Counted from the first letter of the stretch, positions 30,654-43,239 are shown. The stretch: DNA of 64,000 bases from Trichomonas vaginalis G3 (GCF_026262505.1 NC_067207.1:27062082-27126081), one strand, 5' to 3'. Numbers and translations: made by a program. The notes: generated from the letters alone by a model not told the origin.

Positions 30654-33600
30654 GGAAGAATGTGTATATCTAATGAAATCCTCCATGTTAGAAAACATGT
30701 TAGAAAAGGTGTTAGATCTAACATTCTAACATAAACATTATTTTTGGGTCATTTACACTCATTACGATGAAGAAGTCTTGACAAAACATTTACGATGAAG
30801 TCTTGACAAAACATGTACGTTCATGTTTGACAAATCATTTACGATGAAGAAGTCATGACAAAACATATACGATGAAGTCTTGACAAAACATTTACGTTTA
30901 GTTTCGATGAAATCATGACAAAGAATGTACGATGAAATCATGAAAATTCATGAGGTGAGAAAAGAGGTGAGAAAAGAGGTGAGATCTCACCTCTTCACCT
31001 AAACATTATTTTTGGGTCATTTACGCTCATTACGATGAAGAAATCATGAAAATTCATGAGGGTAGAAATGAGGGTAGAAATGAGGTTAGATCTAACCATC
31101 TACCCTAAACATTATTTTTGGATCATTTACGCTCATGTTTGACAAAACATGTACACTCATTACGATGAAAAAGTTTCGACAAATCATTTACGAAGAAATC
31201 ATGACAAAACATATACGATGAAGTTTCGACAAAACATGTACGATGAAGTTTCGACAAAACATGTACGATGAAAAAGTCTTGACAAAAAATTTACGCTCAT
31301 TACGATGAAGAAGTTTCGACAAAGCATATACGTTCATTACGATGAAGAAGTCTTGACAAAGCATATACGATGAAGAAATCATGACAAAACATTTACGCTC
31401 ATGTTTGACAAAACATATACGATTAAATCATGACAAAACATTTACGCTCATGTTTGACAAAACATTTACGTTCATTACGATGAAAAAGTCATGACAAAAC
31501 ATTTACGAAGAAATCATGACAAAACATATACGATGAAGTCATGACAAAACATTTACGATGAAGAAATCATGACAAAACATTTACGCTCATTACGATGAAG
31601 AAGTCTTGACAAAGCATATACGTTCATTACGATGAAGAAATCATGACAAAACATTTACGAAGAAATCATGACAAAACATATACGATGAAGTTTCGACAAA
31701 ACATGTACGATGAAGTTTCGACAAAACATTTACGATGAAGTCATGACAAAACATTTACGATGAAGAAATCATGACAAAACATTTACGCTCATTACGATGA
31801 AGAAATCATGACAAAACATTTACGCTCATTACGATGAAGAAGTCATGAAAATTCATGAGGTGAGAAAAGAGGTGAGAAAAGAGGTGAGATCTCACCTCTT
31901 CACCTAAACATTATTTTTGGGTCATTTACGCTCATTACGATGAAGAAATCATGACAAAACATATACGATGAAGTTTCGACAAAACATGTACGATGAAGTT
32001 TCGACAAAACATGTACGATGAAAAAGTCTTGACAAAACATTTACGCTCATTACGATGAAGAAGTCTTGACAAAGCATATACGATGAAGTTTCGACAAAAC
32101 ATGTACGATGAAAAAGTCTTGACAAAACATTTACGCTCATTACGATGAAGAAGTCTTGACAAAGCATATACGATGAAGTTTTGACAAAACATTTACGCTC
32201 ATGTTTGACAAAACATTTACGATGAAATCATGACAAAACATTTACGTTCATGTTTGACAAAACATTTACGCTCATTACGATGAAGAAATCATGAAAATTC
32301 AATGAGGTGAGAAAAGAGGTGAGAAAAGAGGTTAGATCTAACCATCTACCCTAAACATTATTTTTGGATCATTTACGCTCATTACGATGAAAAAGTCTTG
32401 ACAAAACATTTACACTCATTACGATGAAGAAGTCATGACAAAACATTTACGTTCATGTTTGACAAAACATATACGCTCATTACGATGAAGAAGTCTTGAC
32501 AAAACATTTACACTCATTACGATGAAGAAGTCTTGACAAAACATTTACACTCATTACGATGAAGAAGTCTTGACAAAGCATATACGATGAGGTCATGACA
32601 AAACATTTACGCTCATTCCGATGAAGAAGTCTTGACAAAGCATATACGATGAAGAAATCATGAAAATTCATGAGGTGAGAAAAGAGGTGAGATCTCACCT
32701 CTTCACCTAAAATATATTTTTGGGTCATTTACGCTCATTACGATGAAGAAGTCTTGACAAAACATATACGCTCATGTTTGACAAAGCATATACGATGAAG
32801 AAATCATGACAAAACATTTACGCTCATTACGATGAAGAAGTCTTGACAAAGCCATTGACGATGAAGAAGTCTTGACAAAACATATACGTTCATGTTTGAC
32901 AAAGCATATACGTTCATGTTTGACAAAGCCATTGACGATGAAGAAATCATGAAAATTCAATGAGGTGAGACAAGAGGTGAGAAAAGAGGTGAGATCTCAC
33001 CACTTCACCTAAACATTATTTTTGTCTGATTTACGCTCATTACGATGAAGAAGTCTTGACAAAACATTTACGATGAAAGTTTTGACAAAACATTACGAAG
33101 AAATCATGACAAACATTTACGAAGAAATCATGACAAAACATTTACGATGAAGAAATCATGACAAATCATTTACGATGAAGAAATCATGACAAAACATATA
33201 CGTTCATGTTTGACAAAACATGTACGATGAAATCATGACAAATCATATACGCTCATTACGATGAAGAAATCATGACAAAACATTTACGTTCATGTTTGAC
33301 AAAACATGTACGAAGAAGTTTGACAAACATATACGCTCATTATGATGAAGAACATCATGACAAAACATGTACGCTCATTACGATGAAGAAATCATGACAA
33401 ATCATTTACACTCATGTTTGACAAAGCATATACGTTCATGTACGATGAAGAAATCATGACAAAACATTTACGATGAAATCATGACAAAACATATACGTTC
33501 ATGTTTGACAAATCATTTACGTTCATGTTTGACAAAACATTTACGATGAAGAAATCATGACAAAGCATATACGATGAAGTTTCGACAAAACATGTACGAT

Positions 33601-34367
33601 GAAATCATGACAAATCATTTACACTCATTACGATGAAGAAGTCTTGACAAAACATTTACGTTCATGTTTGACAAAACATTTACGCTCATTACGATGAAGA
33701 AATCATGAAAATTCAATGAGGTGAGAAAAGAGGTGAGAAAAGAGGTTAGATCTAACCATCTACCCTAAACATTATTTTTGGATCATTTACGCTCATTACG
33801 ATGAAGAAGTCATGACAAAGCATATACGATGAAGTTTCGACAAAACATGTACGATGAAATCATGACAAATCATTTACACTCATTACGATGAAGAAGTCTT
33901 GACAAAACATATACGCTCATTACGATGAAGAAATCATGACAAAACATATACGCTCATGTTTGACAAATCATTTACACTCATTACGATGAAGAAATCATGA
34001 CAAATCATATACGATGAAGTTTCGACAAAACATGTACGATGAAATCATGACAAAACATTTACGCTCATTACGATGAAGAAATCATGACAAAACATATACG
34101 CTCATGTTTGACAAAACATTTACGCTCATTACGATGAAAAAGACATGACAAAACATGTACGAAGAAGTCTTGACAAAACATAAACGAAGAAATCATGACA
34201 AATCATTTGCGATGAAATCATGACAAAACATTTACGATGAAGTCTTGACAAAACATTTACGAAGAAATCATGACAAAACATATACGTTCATGTTTGACAA
34301 AGAATATACGATGAAACCTTGACAAAACATATACGATGAAATCATGACAAAACATTTACGTTTAAGT

Positions 34368-34632
34368 TCAACAAAGCATATACGATGAAGTCATAACGTA
34401 AACATTATTTTTGCTGAATTCAGCAACAAAATGAACGAGGTCAGGATGTATGCAAATACCTTTGAATTCATTCATAAATGCCTTAGTAAACTCATAAAAT
34501 GTTTGTTTTGAGGTCGAGCCACTTTTGGCTTGACCGTATTCTTTCAACCAAAACTCAAGAATTTTCCTGCGTGAATTTTGTATAAAAAGCAACCGTCTGA
34601 ATTCAGGCGGTTGTTATATTCTTCACAAAACA
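34368..34632 (-). repeat. Conserved island, right-arm copy
   Basis: Single inverted copy in the right arm with the same 74-residue translation as copy 1. It shows that the ancestor of the two arms had one island and that the extra left copies are later. Confidence 0.7.
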
Positions 34633-34828
34633 TTGACGTTCATTACGATGAAATCATGACAAAACATGTACGATGAAATCATGACAAAACATGTACGATG
34701 AAGTTTTGACAAAACATATACGATGAAATCATGACAAAACATATACGATGAAATCATGACAAAACATATACGTTCATGTTTGACAAAACATTTACACTCA
34801 TTACGATGAAGAAATCATGACAAATTCA

Positions 34829-34857
34829 AGACCCTTTGGGTCTCGCCGCTTAGCGGC
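34829..34857. other. Two GC-rich hairpins in the right arm
   Basis: AGACCCTTTGGGTCT (34829-34843) is followed by GCCGCTTAGCGGC (34845-34857), both perfect short hairpins with 3-base loops. They are the most GC-rich spot of the array and have no partner in the left arm. Confidence 0.6.
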
Positions 34858-37820
34858 TGAGGGTGAAAAATTAGGTGAGAAAACAGGTGAGATCTCACCT
34901 CTTCACCTAAACATTATTTTTGGGTCATTTACACTCATTTACGATGAAATCATGACGATGAAGTCATGACAAAACATATACGAAGAAGTCTTGACAAAAC
35001 ATATACGATGAAGAAATCATGACAAAACATTTACGCTCATGTTTGACAAAACATTTACACTCATTACGATGAAGAAATCATGACAAAACATTTACGATGA
35101 AATCATGACAAAACATGTACGAAGAAGTCATGACAAAACATTTACGATGAAATCATGACAAAACATTTACGCTCATGTTTGACAAAACATTTACGATGAA
35201 ATCATGACGATGAAATCATGACAAAACATGTACGAAGAAGTCTTGACAAATCATTTACGATGAAGTTTTGACAAATCATTGACGATGAAATCATGACAAA
35301 ACATTGACGATGAAATCATGACAAAACATTTACGTTCATGTTTGACAAAACATTTACGATGAAGTTTCGACAAAACATGTACGATGAAGAAATCATGACA
35401 AAACATTTACGATGAAGTTTTGACAAAACATATACGATGAAATCATGACAAAACATATACGATGAAATCATGACAAAACATATACGTTCATGTTTGACAA
35501 AACATTTACACTCATTACGATGAAATCTTGACGAAGAAGTTTTGACAAAACATTTACGATGAAGAAATCACGACAAAACATGTACGAAGAAGTTTTGACA
35601 AAACATTTACGATGAAGAAGTCATGACAAATCATTTACGATGAAATCATGACAAAACATATACGATGAAGTTTTGACGATGAAGTCATGACAAATCATTG
35701 ACGATAAAGTTTTGACGAAGAAGTTTTGACAAAACATATACGAAGAAGTCATGACAAAACATTTACGAAGAAGTCTTGACAAAACATTTACGATGAAGAA
35801 GTCATGACAAAACATTTACGAAGAAGTCATGACAAATCATTTACGATGAAATCCTCCATGTTAGAAAACATGTACGCTCATTACGATGAAGAAGTTTCGA
35901 CAAAGAATATACGTTCATGTTTGACAAAACATTTACGTTCATGTTTGACAAAACATTTACACTCATTACGATGAAGAAGTTTCGACAAAACATTTACGAA
36001 GAAGTCATGACAAAACATATACGAAGAAATCATGACAAAACATATACGATGAAGAAATCATGACAAAACATTTACGCTCATGTTTGACAAAACATTTACG
36101 AAGAAGTTTTGACAAAACATTTACGAAGAAGTCATGACAAAACATTTACGAAGAAGTCATGACAAAACATTTACGATGAAGAAGTCATGACAAAACATAT
36201 ACGTAAACATTTATTTCCTGTGTTGTTGTCAAACATGAACGTAAACATTATTTTGGTTCATTTACACTCATTACGATGAAGAAGTTTCGACAAAACATTT
36301 ACACTCATGTTTGACAAAACATTTACGAAGAAGTCATGACAAAACATTTACGAAGAAGTCATGACAAAACATTTACGAAGAAGTCATGACAAAACATATA
36401 CGAAGAAGTCATGACAAAACATTTACGCTCATGTTGACAAAACATTTACACTCATGTTGACAAAGCATATACGATGAAGAAATCATGACAAATCATTTAC
36501 GAAGAAGTCTTGACGATGAAGTCTTGACAAATCATTTACGATGAAGTTTTGACAAATTCATGAGGGTGAAAAATTAGGTGAGAAAACAGGTGAGATCTCA
36601 CCTCTTCACCTAAACATTATTTTTGGGTCATTTACACTCATTACGATGAAATCATGACAAAACATATACGTTCATGTTTGACAAAACATATACGATGAAG
36701 TCTATGAACATAATAATATTTCAAACCAGGAGCCAAATTCTGCGATTTTCATATGGAATCTCTTTTCTCGGTTTTCCGAGGTAAGCAATTATATGAAATC
36801 ATTTACACTCATTACGATGAAGTCATGACAAAACATATACGCTCATGTTTGACAAAACATTTACGAAGAAGTTTTGACAAATCATTTACGATGAAGAAGT
36901 CATGACAAAACATGTACGAAGAAATCATGACAAAACATGTACGTTTAGTTTCGATGAAGAAGTCTTGACAAAACATTTACACTCATTACGATGAAGAAGT
37001 CATGAACAAATCATTTACGATGAAGAAGTCTTGACAAAACATTTACACTCATGTTTGACAAAGCATATACGTTCACTACGATGAAGAAATCATGACAAAA
37101 CATGTACGATGAAGAAATCATGACAAAACATATACGATGAAGAAGTCATGACAAATCATTTACGATGAAGAAGTCATGACAAAACATTTACACTCATGTT
37201 TGACAAATTCATTGACGATGAAATCATGACAAAACATATACGATTTTAGTACTTGTCGTTAGTGTTGGAGTTTGTGTTTGTTGTTAGTGAGAGAATAAAT
37301 TAAATCATGAACTTTGCCATGGTCTCTGTCCCTAGTAGTTTTCATTAAGTTCTGGAAATAATGAAAGTCATAAACTTTGCCATGGTCTCTGTCCCTAGTA
37401 GTTTTCATTAAGTTCTGGAAATAATGAAAGTCATACTTTCTATCAGATGAAGCATGCAGATGAACATAACGAAAGTTAGTGAGTTTGCCACGAGTTATGA
37501 ATAAAATATTGGCATATTAGATGAGATAGTTGATGAAACAGATGAAGATAAATTAAATCATGAACTTTGCCACACTCTGTCCCTAGTTCCTCAAAATCCT
37601 TGACAACGTTGCTTAGAAATTTTGGTTCAAAACCTCATCTGATTTTAATCTGTTATGCTACCTGTTAAGTTTCGCGAGATTATAAATGTCATGGAGTTAT
37701 ATAAAAAGGAGGGACAGCTAGGGACACTGGAAGTACTTGTAAGGCTATTTGTTAAGATTGCATGAAATACTAAAAGTCATGAAATCCATTATCGCTGTGC
37801 TATCTTCACCTTAGAGTAAA

Positions 37821-38057
37821 ATGACAAATAAAGTCACTGAAGCAATGAAACAAAAGTTTTTGGTAGAATACATTAAATCAGGAACTATTCCAGAAGGTTT
37901 TTACGTTCATACTATGAAGGATGGTAGAGTTCAGTTTAGAAAGATAAAGCAACCATTAGATAAAGAAGGTATATTAAGGAAGATTAAACTTCATGAGGAC
38001 AACATTGCTGAACTTAGGAAGAAGTTAGAAGAGTTGGAGAAAGGAAGAGAGTTATAA
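37821..38057 (+). CDS. Arm protein 2, right copy (78 aa)
   Basis: Inverted copy of the 15699-15935 gene with an identical 78-residue product (basic front, beta hairpin, coiled-coil tail). Identity at protein level, while flanking DNA differs by scattered changes, suggests either gene conversion between the arms or selection. The AGATCT module at 38103 follows the stop codon, as on the left. Function unknown. Confidence 0.65.
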   Translation: MTNKVTEAMKQKFLVEYIKSGTIPEGFYVHTMKDGRVQFRKIKQPLDKEGILRKIKLHEDNIAELRKKLEELEKGREL

Positions 38058-38221
38058 AGCAATGAATTCAACAGGGTGAAAAAAGAGGTGAAAAAACAGG
38101 TGAGATCTCACCGCTTCACCTAAATTTATTTTTGTGCTATGTTTTCATACGTGTGGGAGTGGTGATATCATTTATTTTTATTTTATTTTTTTATAAATGA
38201 CAGAACAAAAATATAACATTT

Positions 38222-38656
38222 CTACTCAACAGGAATGAGACCCTTACTGACTATGTATTCGTTTAATGCTTGATGAAAACAATGGTACATATTATCGTAT
38301 GGGTATACACAACGTCTGTTTCCATCGTCGTCGTATATGTAGAGCTCAAATCCAGTCCAACCTTCTTTTGTACAATATGTAGCTTTATTTAAGTATGTAT
38401 TTATGTAGATAAGGCAATTTTCTTCATCGCTCCAGAAATAATTTTTGTTCTTTGTTGAAATAGTTTTTGTTCCTCTGCGACCATAAGGAATGTATGCAAT
38501 GAACTTTGCGTCATAAGGGATTGTAATATATTCAGGGTTTCTTTCATCGTCAATGGGTCTGTCTTTGTTAAAATGCATGTTTCTCAGTTTTACTTGAGTT
38601 TTGAATAGTTCACGGAAACGTTCTGGGAAAGAGTCATAGTAAATGTAGTCGGACAT
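38222..38656 (-). CDS. Arm protein 1, right copy (144 aa)
   Basis: Inverted copy of the 15107-15532 gene. It differs from the left copy by a short in-frame difference after YIYDDD (GNRRCVYPYD here) and keeps an open frame. It faces outward toward the end of the element, as the left copy does toward the left end read in mirror image. Unknown function; no recognised domain. Confidence 0.65.
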   Translation of the reverse strand: MSDYIYYDSFPERFRELFKTQVKLRNMHFNKDRPIDDERNPEYITIPYDAKFIAYIPYGRRGTKTISTKNKNYFWSDEENCLIYINTYLNKATYCTKEGWTGFELYIYDDDGNRRCVYPYDNMYHCFHQALNEYIVSKGLIPVE

Positions 38657-38923
38657 GTCTTTGTAATGAAATAAAAAATTTAAAAAAAATAAAAATAAGG
38701 TTATTTTTATTTAGTGAGGACGGTAGGGAATTTGTTAGTGAAGTCGTTTGTGAAAACGTTAGTGAAGTGAAGTGGTTGGCGGCTTTGTAAATATTTAATG
38801 TTAAGTTAGTGTTGTCGTTTGTGTTGTAAAATATACGTTACCGGTTTCGTAAAGTGTCAAATTCACAAGTATTGGTTATGGTGGAATGCAGTGCCTCAGT
38901 ACACTTGATAACCATACTAACTA

Positions 38924-39891
38924 ATATTCAATATTGTGTTTGTCGTTATTTTCAATATATTAATAGAGAACCCGAGATGATAAGTATGGACTGCGCCCCA
39001 CAAATAGCCGAGGCAATTGAGCGAGGTATTCCAAACTGTAATATTCTTTGGTGTGGCGTGCATGTCCTTCGCGCCATATTAAGAAAAGCGGATAAGTTTA
39101 AATCACGAGACAATTTTGAAGAATTTTATAATCTAATGAAATTATTAGTATTCGATACTAAAGAAGAATCTCCCGAGGAAGAACAGAACCAAGAAGAAGA
39201 AAATCCTAGAGAGGAACCGGCTCGATCTCACTTACTTCAAGCAGAAGAAATTGAAGAAGAGGAACAATATGAAGAAGAATTCATCGAAAATGAATTTCAA
39301 CCTTCTCAAATCTTTTTACCACGAGAATCTTCTGATGATCCAAACGATTCTGAATTTATTCCAGAAGAAGAAACGTTTGAAACAAGTGAAGAAGTTCCAG
39401 AGCACCTCACTCAAGAAGAAGCTGCAGACCTAGATGAAGTTTATGATCGAATTCTTGAAATTCTTTCCACAGAACCGAAAGCCCAAAAGTACTTCGATAG
39501 GCAATGGAGGCATCATTTAGATCGTTGGAATAAGCGCTATCGCAACGGAGGTGACGCGACTAATAACGTCAGTGAGTCACATTTCAAAGTTTTCAAGCAT
39601 TCTTATTTCCCAGAGAGAAGGAATATTCGATTAGACGATTTTGTTGTTGAATTATACACAACGGTTGTTCCAGCATTATTGCTTAAATTTAAAGTTCAAT
39701 TAATCAATAGTGATAAAGTTGTTCGTATATTACGAAAAGCTAATGACCATGAACAAATATTGGAAAACAAAAAAGTCGAATGTTTGAAAATGCTTGAAGC
39801 AATATATTCAAGTTTGCAACAAGGATCAATAGATTCAAATCTTGTTTATTGTACTTTAAAGGTACTTTTAAAAAAGAAACAATTAATATAA
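38924..39891 (+). pseudogene. MULE-type transposase, 3' half, split by insertion
   Basis: C-terminal part of the interrupted Mutator-like transposase. SMDCAPQIAEAI has the second DDE aspartate, LWCGVHVLRAIL the C/H motif typical of MULEs, and NNVSESHFKVFKH the glutamate. Between the second aspartate and the glutamate is a long acidic insert (about 120 residues, many EE pairs), which is common where MULEs carry an all-alpha insertion. An open frame also runs outward into the repeat tip to 38854, but that part is repeat sequence. Cut off from its N-terminal half, it cannot encode the whole enzyme. Confidence 0.85.
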
Positions 39892-39988
39892 AAGATTCAA
39901 ATAATTTTTTATTATTATTTTATTAATTTTTTAAAATAAGGTTAATAAAAAAGTGACACTGGATAGTTTGTCCCACACTCTTCTAGAT

Positions 39989-41722
39989 GCATCTCAATGA
40001 AAATCCACGCTAAAACAGTCTAGCGTTATCTGCAAGTCCTACGAACAAGATCTCAGCGGATATAATATCAAATACATGTATGGATGCATATATATGAAAT
40101 ACTAATAAAATTGATGTTTATTAAAAAATATTATAATTTATTTCTTCTAAAGTTTTTATTTTATAGATTAATACATAATATCAATCTATATTGTATATCA
40201 TTTTATCATTCAAAAGGAATAATAATATCAAATTAAAATTAGATCATTGTTTTTCTGAGCAAGAATGTCAAACATTGAAAATAATGTTTATTTATTTCAA
40301 TTATAAACTAATTATACGATAAATATTCCCATTTATGCATTCTATTTTCTGCATTTAAGAAGATCATAATAAATTTAACTAGGATTCAAAATTGTGTATA
40401 ATATAGTTATATCAACCTTCTTCCATGGCGATACCTACAACTCTCTTTTATATAATCCAAACTATTATATGTAATCTTGAGAAAGTGTATTAACTTTTGA
40501 GATATTGTGATGAAATATTTATATATTTCAATCATAATTAGGTATGACATGATATTTGTCATATAAATATCTATGAAAATTTACTTTAATATGTTTCTAG
40601 ATGCATCTCAATGAAAATCCACGCTAAAACAGTCTAGCGTTATCTGCAAGTCCTACGAACAGGATCTCGGCGGATATAATATCACATGCATGTGTATATA
40701 TATATTTAAGCAAATTTAACATAACTCACTATGTATCAATTATAAAAATATATTATCAATTATAAAAATACTATATTACCTAATTTATCATATCGTTTAT
40801 TAACATTGACATTATATATCAATATTTTGATTTAATATCATTTTAATCAAAAAAATAAATTTAAATACATTGTCTGCTAAGACTTTTGATTGAAGAAATA
40901 ATAAATACATTATTATGTAAAAATTGATATTATAATAAAATAAGAAGTTTGATGAAAAATTTAATCATAATTTTTAATAAACATCAATTTTATTAGTATT
41001 TCATATATATGCATCCATACATGTATTTGATATTATATCCGCCGAGATCCTGTTCGTAGGACTTGCAGATAACGCTAGACTGTTTTAGCGTGGATTTTCA
41101 TTGAGATGCATCTAGAAACATATTAAAGTAAATTTTCATAGATATTTATATGACAAATATCATGTCATACCTAATTATGATTGAAATATATAAATATTTC
41201 ATCACAATATCTCAAAAGTTAATACATTATAATAAGATTCTTTGTAATAGTCTGCAATTTACATGAAAAAGTGTGTGAATCACAAATACTCAGAACTTGT
41301 ATAGATTTATTACACTAAACTATTAATGTTAGTCAAATATGTTGTGATCTTCTTAAATGCAGAAAATAGAATGCATAAATGGGAATATTTATCGTATAAT
41401 TAGTTTATAATTGAAATAAATAAACATTATTTTCAATGTTTGACATTCTTGCTCAGAAAAACAATGATCTAATTTTAATTTGATATTATTATTCCTTTTG
41501 AATGATAAAATGATATACAATATAGATTGATATTATGTATTAATCTATAAAATAAAAACTTTAGAAGAAATAAATTATAATATTTTTTAATAAACATCAA
41601 TTTTATTAGTATTTCATATATATGCATCCATACATGTATTTGATATTATATCCGCTGAGATCTTGTTCGTAGGACTTGCAGATAACGCTAGACTGTTTTA
41701 GCGTGGATTTTCATTGAGATGC
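39989..41722. mobile_element. Foldback (MITE-like) element with 378-bp inverted arms
   Basis: Arms at 39989-40366 and 41344-41722 are near-identical inverted copies starting GCATCTCAATGAAAATCCAC. No ORF inside. The tip contains ATCCACGCTAAAACAGTCTAG, which recurs in part just outside (ATCCACG near 41.8 kb). The element hosts a second inverted pair, so it is nested. Confidence 0.8.
40487..41225. repeat. Inner inverted pair, 198-bp arms
   Basis: Arms at 40487-40684 and 41028-41225. They contain the same tip sequence as the outer element (TCTCAATGAAAATCCACGC), read inward, so the inside of the outer element carries further copies of its own end. The DNA just inside the right arm (40977-41040) also repeats the outer right arm at 41585-41650 in the same direction, which points to several rounds of insertion or template switching. 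Confidence 0.75.
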
Positions 41723-42016
41723 AACTTGGAAAAAATTGAAAATCTGGATTTGAACCTTCGACCTCTACGGTCAAAAACGGTTCCACGCTAAAACAAAATC
41801 CACGTTAAAAAACCCCCATACTGTATTTAGAATTTCACAATTTTTCATGGGGACCTGTTGTAAACAGAAATTCATCAAAAGTGACACCTCAGAAAAGCTA
41901 AAATATTGAATTTTTGGAACTTTTGATAGAGCACGTTTTTAAATATTAATTAAAGTAAATGTATATTTTGTAAAGATTCTTTTTAATAAAAAAATAAAAT
42001 TTTGAAGAAGAACACA

Positions 42017-42937
42017 AAATCTTCTGAAAAATAATATCACATAAACTCATATTATTTTCTAATATATAACTATTTTATATAAAAATCAAATTCAATGATC
42101 TTAAAAGCGAAGGATAAACCTCAAAATTTACGAATATAATGAGTGGGAATATAATGCTTATCTATCATAAAACCATATGAAATATCAATTTTTGCTTTAC
42201 GCCTAATTTTTGACGACAATTAGCAAAAAATGTTAAATGTTAACACTCAGTCCATTTGAATATGAAAAATAAAATTGACTTTGATTAAATGTTTTTATTT
42301 ATCATGCAATTCTTCTTGCGACCAAAGATTTGAATAAAAGTTCAAAAAATAAGATAGCTTAAAAAATAATATACGGTAGTGTTTACTAATAGATGAATAG
42401 TATATAAATTCTATTAAAATGGATTTGATCCAAAAAAATATAAAACCAAAATAATTGTTATAATTTAAATGAAGAAGTAATTTAAAACGATTTTATTTAT
42501 GATCAAATTTTATATATTTTTTGGATCAAATCCATTTTAATAGAATTTATATACTATTCATCTATTAGTAAACACTACCGTATATTATTTTTTAAGCTAT
42601 CTTATTTTTTGAACTTTTATTCAAATCTTTGGTCGCAAGAAGAATTGCATGATAAATAAAAACATTTAATCAAAGTCAATTTTATTTTTCATATTCAAAT
42701 GGACTGAGTGTTAACATTTAACATTTTTTGCTAATTGTCGTCAAAAATTAGGCGTAAAGCAAAAATTGATATTTCATATGGTTTTATGATAGATAAGCAT
42801 TATATTCCCACTCATTATATTCGTAAATTTTGAGGTTTATCCTTCGCTTTTAAGATCATTGAATTTGATTTTTATATAAAATAGTTATATATTAGAAAAT
42901 AATATGAGTTTATGTGATATTATTTTTCAGAAGATTT
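42017..42937. repeat. 921-bp near-perfect palindrome
   Basis: Arms of about 430 bp, 42017-42446 and 42508-42937, with a spacer of roughly 60 bp. Tips begin AAATCTTCTGAAAAATAATA. Outside it a 25-bp inverted repeat (41861-41885 and 43079-43103, TAAACAGAAATTCATC and so on) brackets the whole. It looks like a recently inserted foldback element; non-coding. Confidence 0.8.
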
Positions 42938-43226
42938 CATTCTATATGCCTATGAAAAGTACTCTCAAAACTAACTTTTTCCTAATTATAATTAAATCTA
43001 GAATATTGTATTATGCTTAGTATTATTTCATTTTTCTCATTCAATTTAGAATTTACAAATGTCAAAAAATTGAGAGCTGTCACTTTTGATGAATTTCTGT
43101 TTATTACAGACCCAAAATAACATGACATACCTCATTACAACTTTATCATTATTTGGAAAATTTTGGTAATGAAATGAAGATTACTTGAAATAAAGTATGC
43201 ATTGAGAGGAAAATTATCGGACGGGT

Positions 43227-43232
43227 TCATTT
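43227..43232 (+). promoter_or_regulatory. Inr-like motif before 43240 gene
   Basis: TCATTT, 8 bases before the ATG, matches the trichomonad initiator consensus TCAYTW, with the start site expected at the A. It predicts an 11-base leader. Short leaders of this kind are known in trichomonads. Confidence 0.5.
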
Positions 43233-43239
43233 TTGAGTC

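Larger units (their letters stand above)
30745..37245 (-). repeat. Combinatorial word satellite, right arm
   Basis: The same vocabulary in reverse complement (GACAAAACATTTACG, CTCATTACGATGAAG and so on) over about 6.5 kb, with 10 of the right arm's 11 modules lying in or beside it. Unit order follows the left arm in blocks, with local insertions and losses. It ends at the shore with the arm genes near 37.25 kb. Confidence 0.9.
15625..38115. promoter_or_regulatory. 35 palindromic AGATCT modules in the two arms
   Basis: Each module reads about GTTTAGGTGAAGAGGTGAG, then AGATCT, then TCACC half-sites spaced by TCTTTTC. AGATCT cores begin in the left arm at 15647, 17384, 18876, 19623, 19925, 20281, 20755, 21110, 21585, 21939, 22937, 23683, 23981 (imperfect), 24334, 25340, 26241, 26545, 26896, 27339, 28413, 28519, 28994, 30099 and 30367; in the right arm at 30714, 30982, 31088, 31887, 32334, 32690, 32992, 33748, 34890, 36593 and 38103. 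Three classes exist: GGTGAGATCTCACC, GGTTAGATCTAACC and TGTTAGATCTAACA. The last flanks the centre of the element. Confidence 0.85.
14840..38923. mobile_element. 24-kb inverted-repeat (foldback) element inside MULE
   Basis: The first bases, TAGTTAGTATGG at 14840, are matched in reverse complement up to 38923, and the match continues inward through about 260 bp, two small genes and the satellite. The bases just outside are ATA on both sides (14837-14839; 38924-38926), a possible 3-bp target duplication that could also be chance. The outermost 60-85 bp of each arm look like MULE coding sequence, so flanking DNA was copied into the opposite end. No transposase was found inside. It could be a giant foldback transposon, a derivative of Polinton ends, or a palindrome made by break repair. 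Confidence 0.85.
30654..38923 (-). repeat. Right arm of inverted repeat (8.3 kb)
   Basis: Reverse-complement partner of the left arm, beginning GGAAGAATGTGTATATC at 30654. It has 11 AGATCT modules against 24 on the left. It has one module (34890) and a local satellite stretch that the outer left arm lacks. The arms differ by substitutions and short indels, so they are separate sequences and not one read folded back. Confidence 0.85.

Noticed and set aside
18275-31382. Many ORFs of 60-95 residues inside the satellite
   Set aside because: They repeat the same low-complexity peptides (SRLLHRNERKCF and similar) in several frames and both arms, a direct result of the words lacking stops.
16565-37245. 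CRISPR-like repeat array
   Set aside because: No fixed repeat with unique spacers; the words themselves vary and the spacer part is drawn from the same vocabulary. The context is eukaryotic and no cas genes are present.
14840-38923. Terminal inverted repeats of the Polinton itself
   Set aside because: Polinton genes lie outside the two arms, not between them, and the tips carry MULE sequence. A shared module is the only link.
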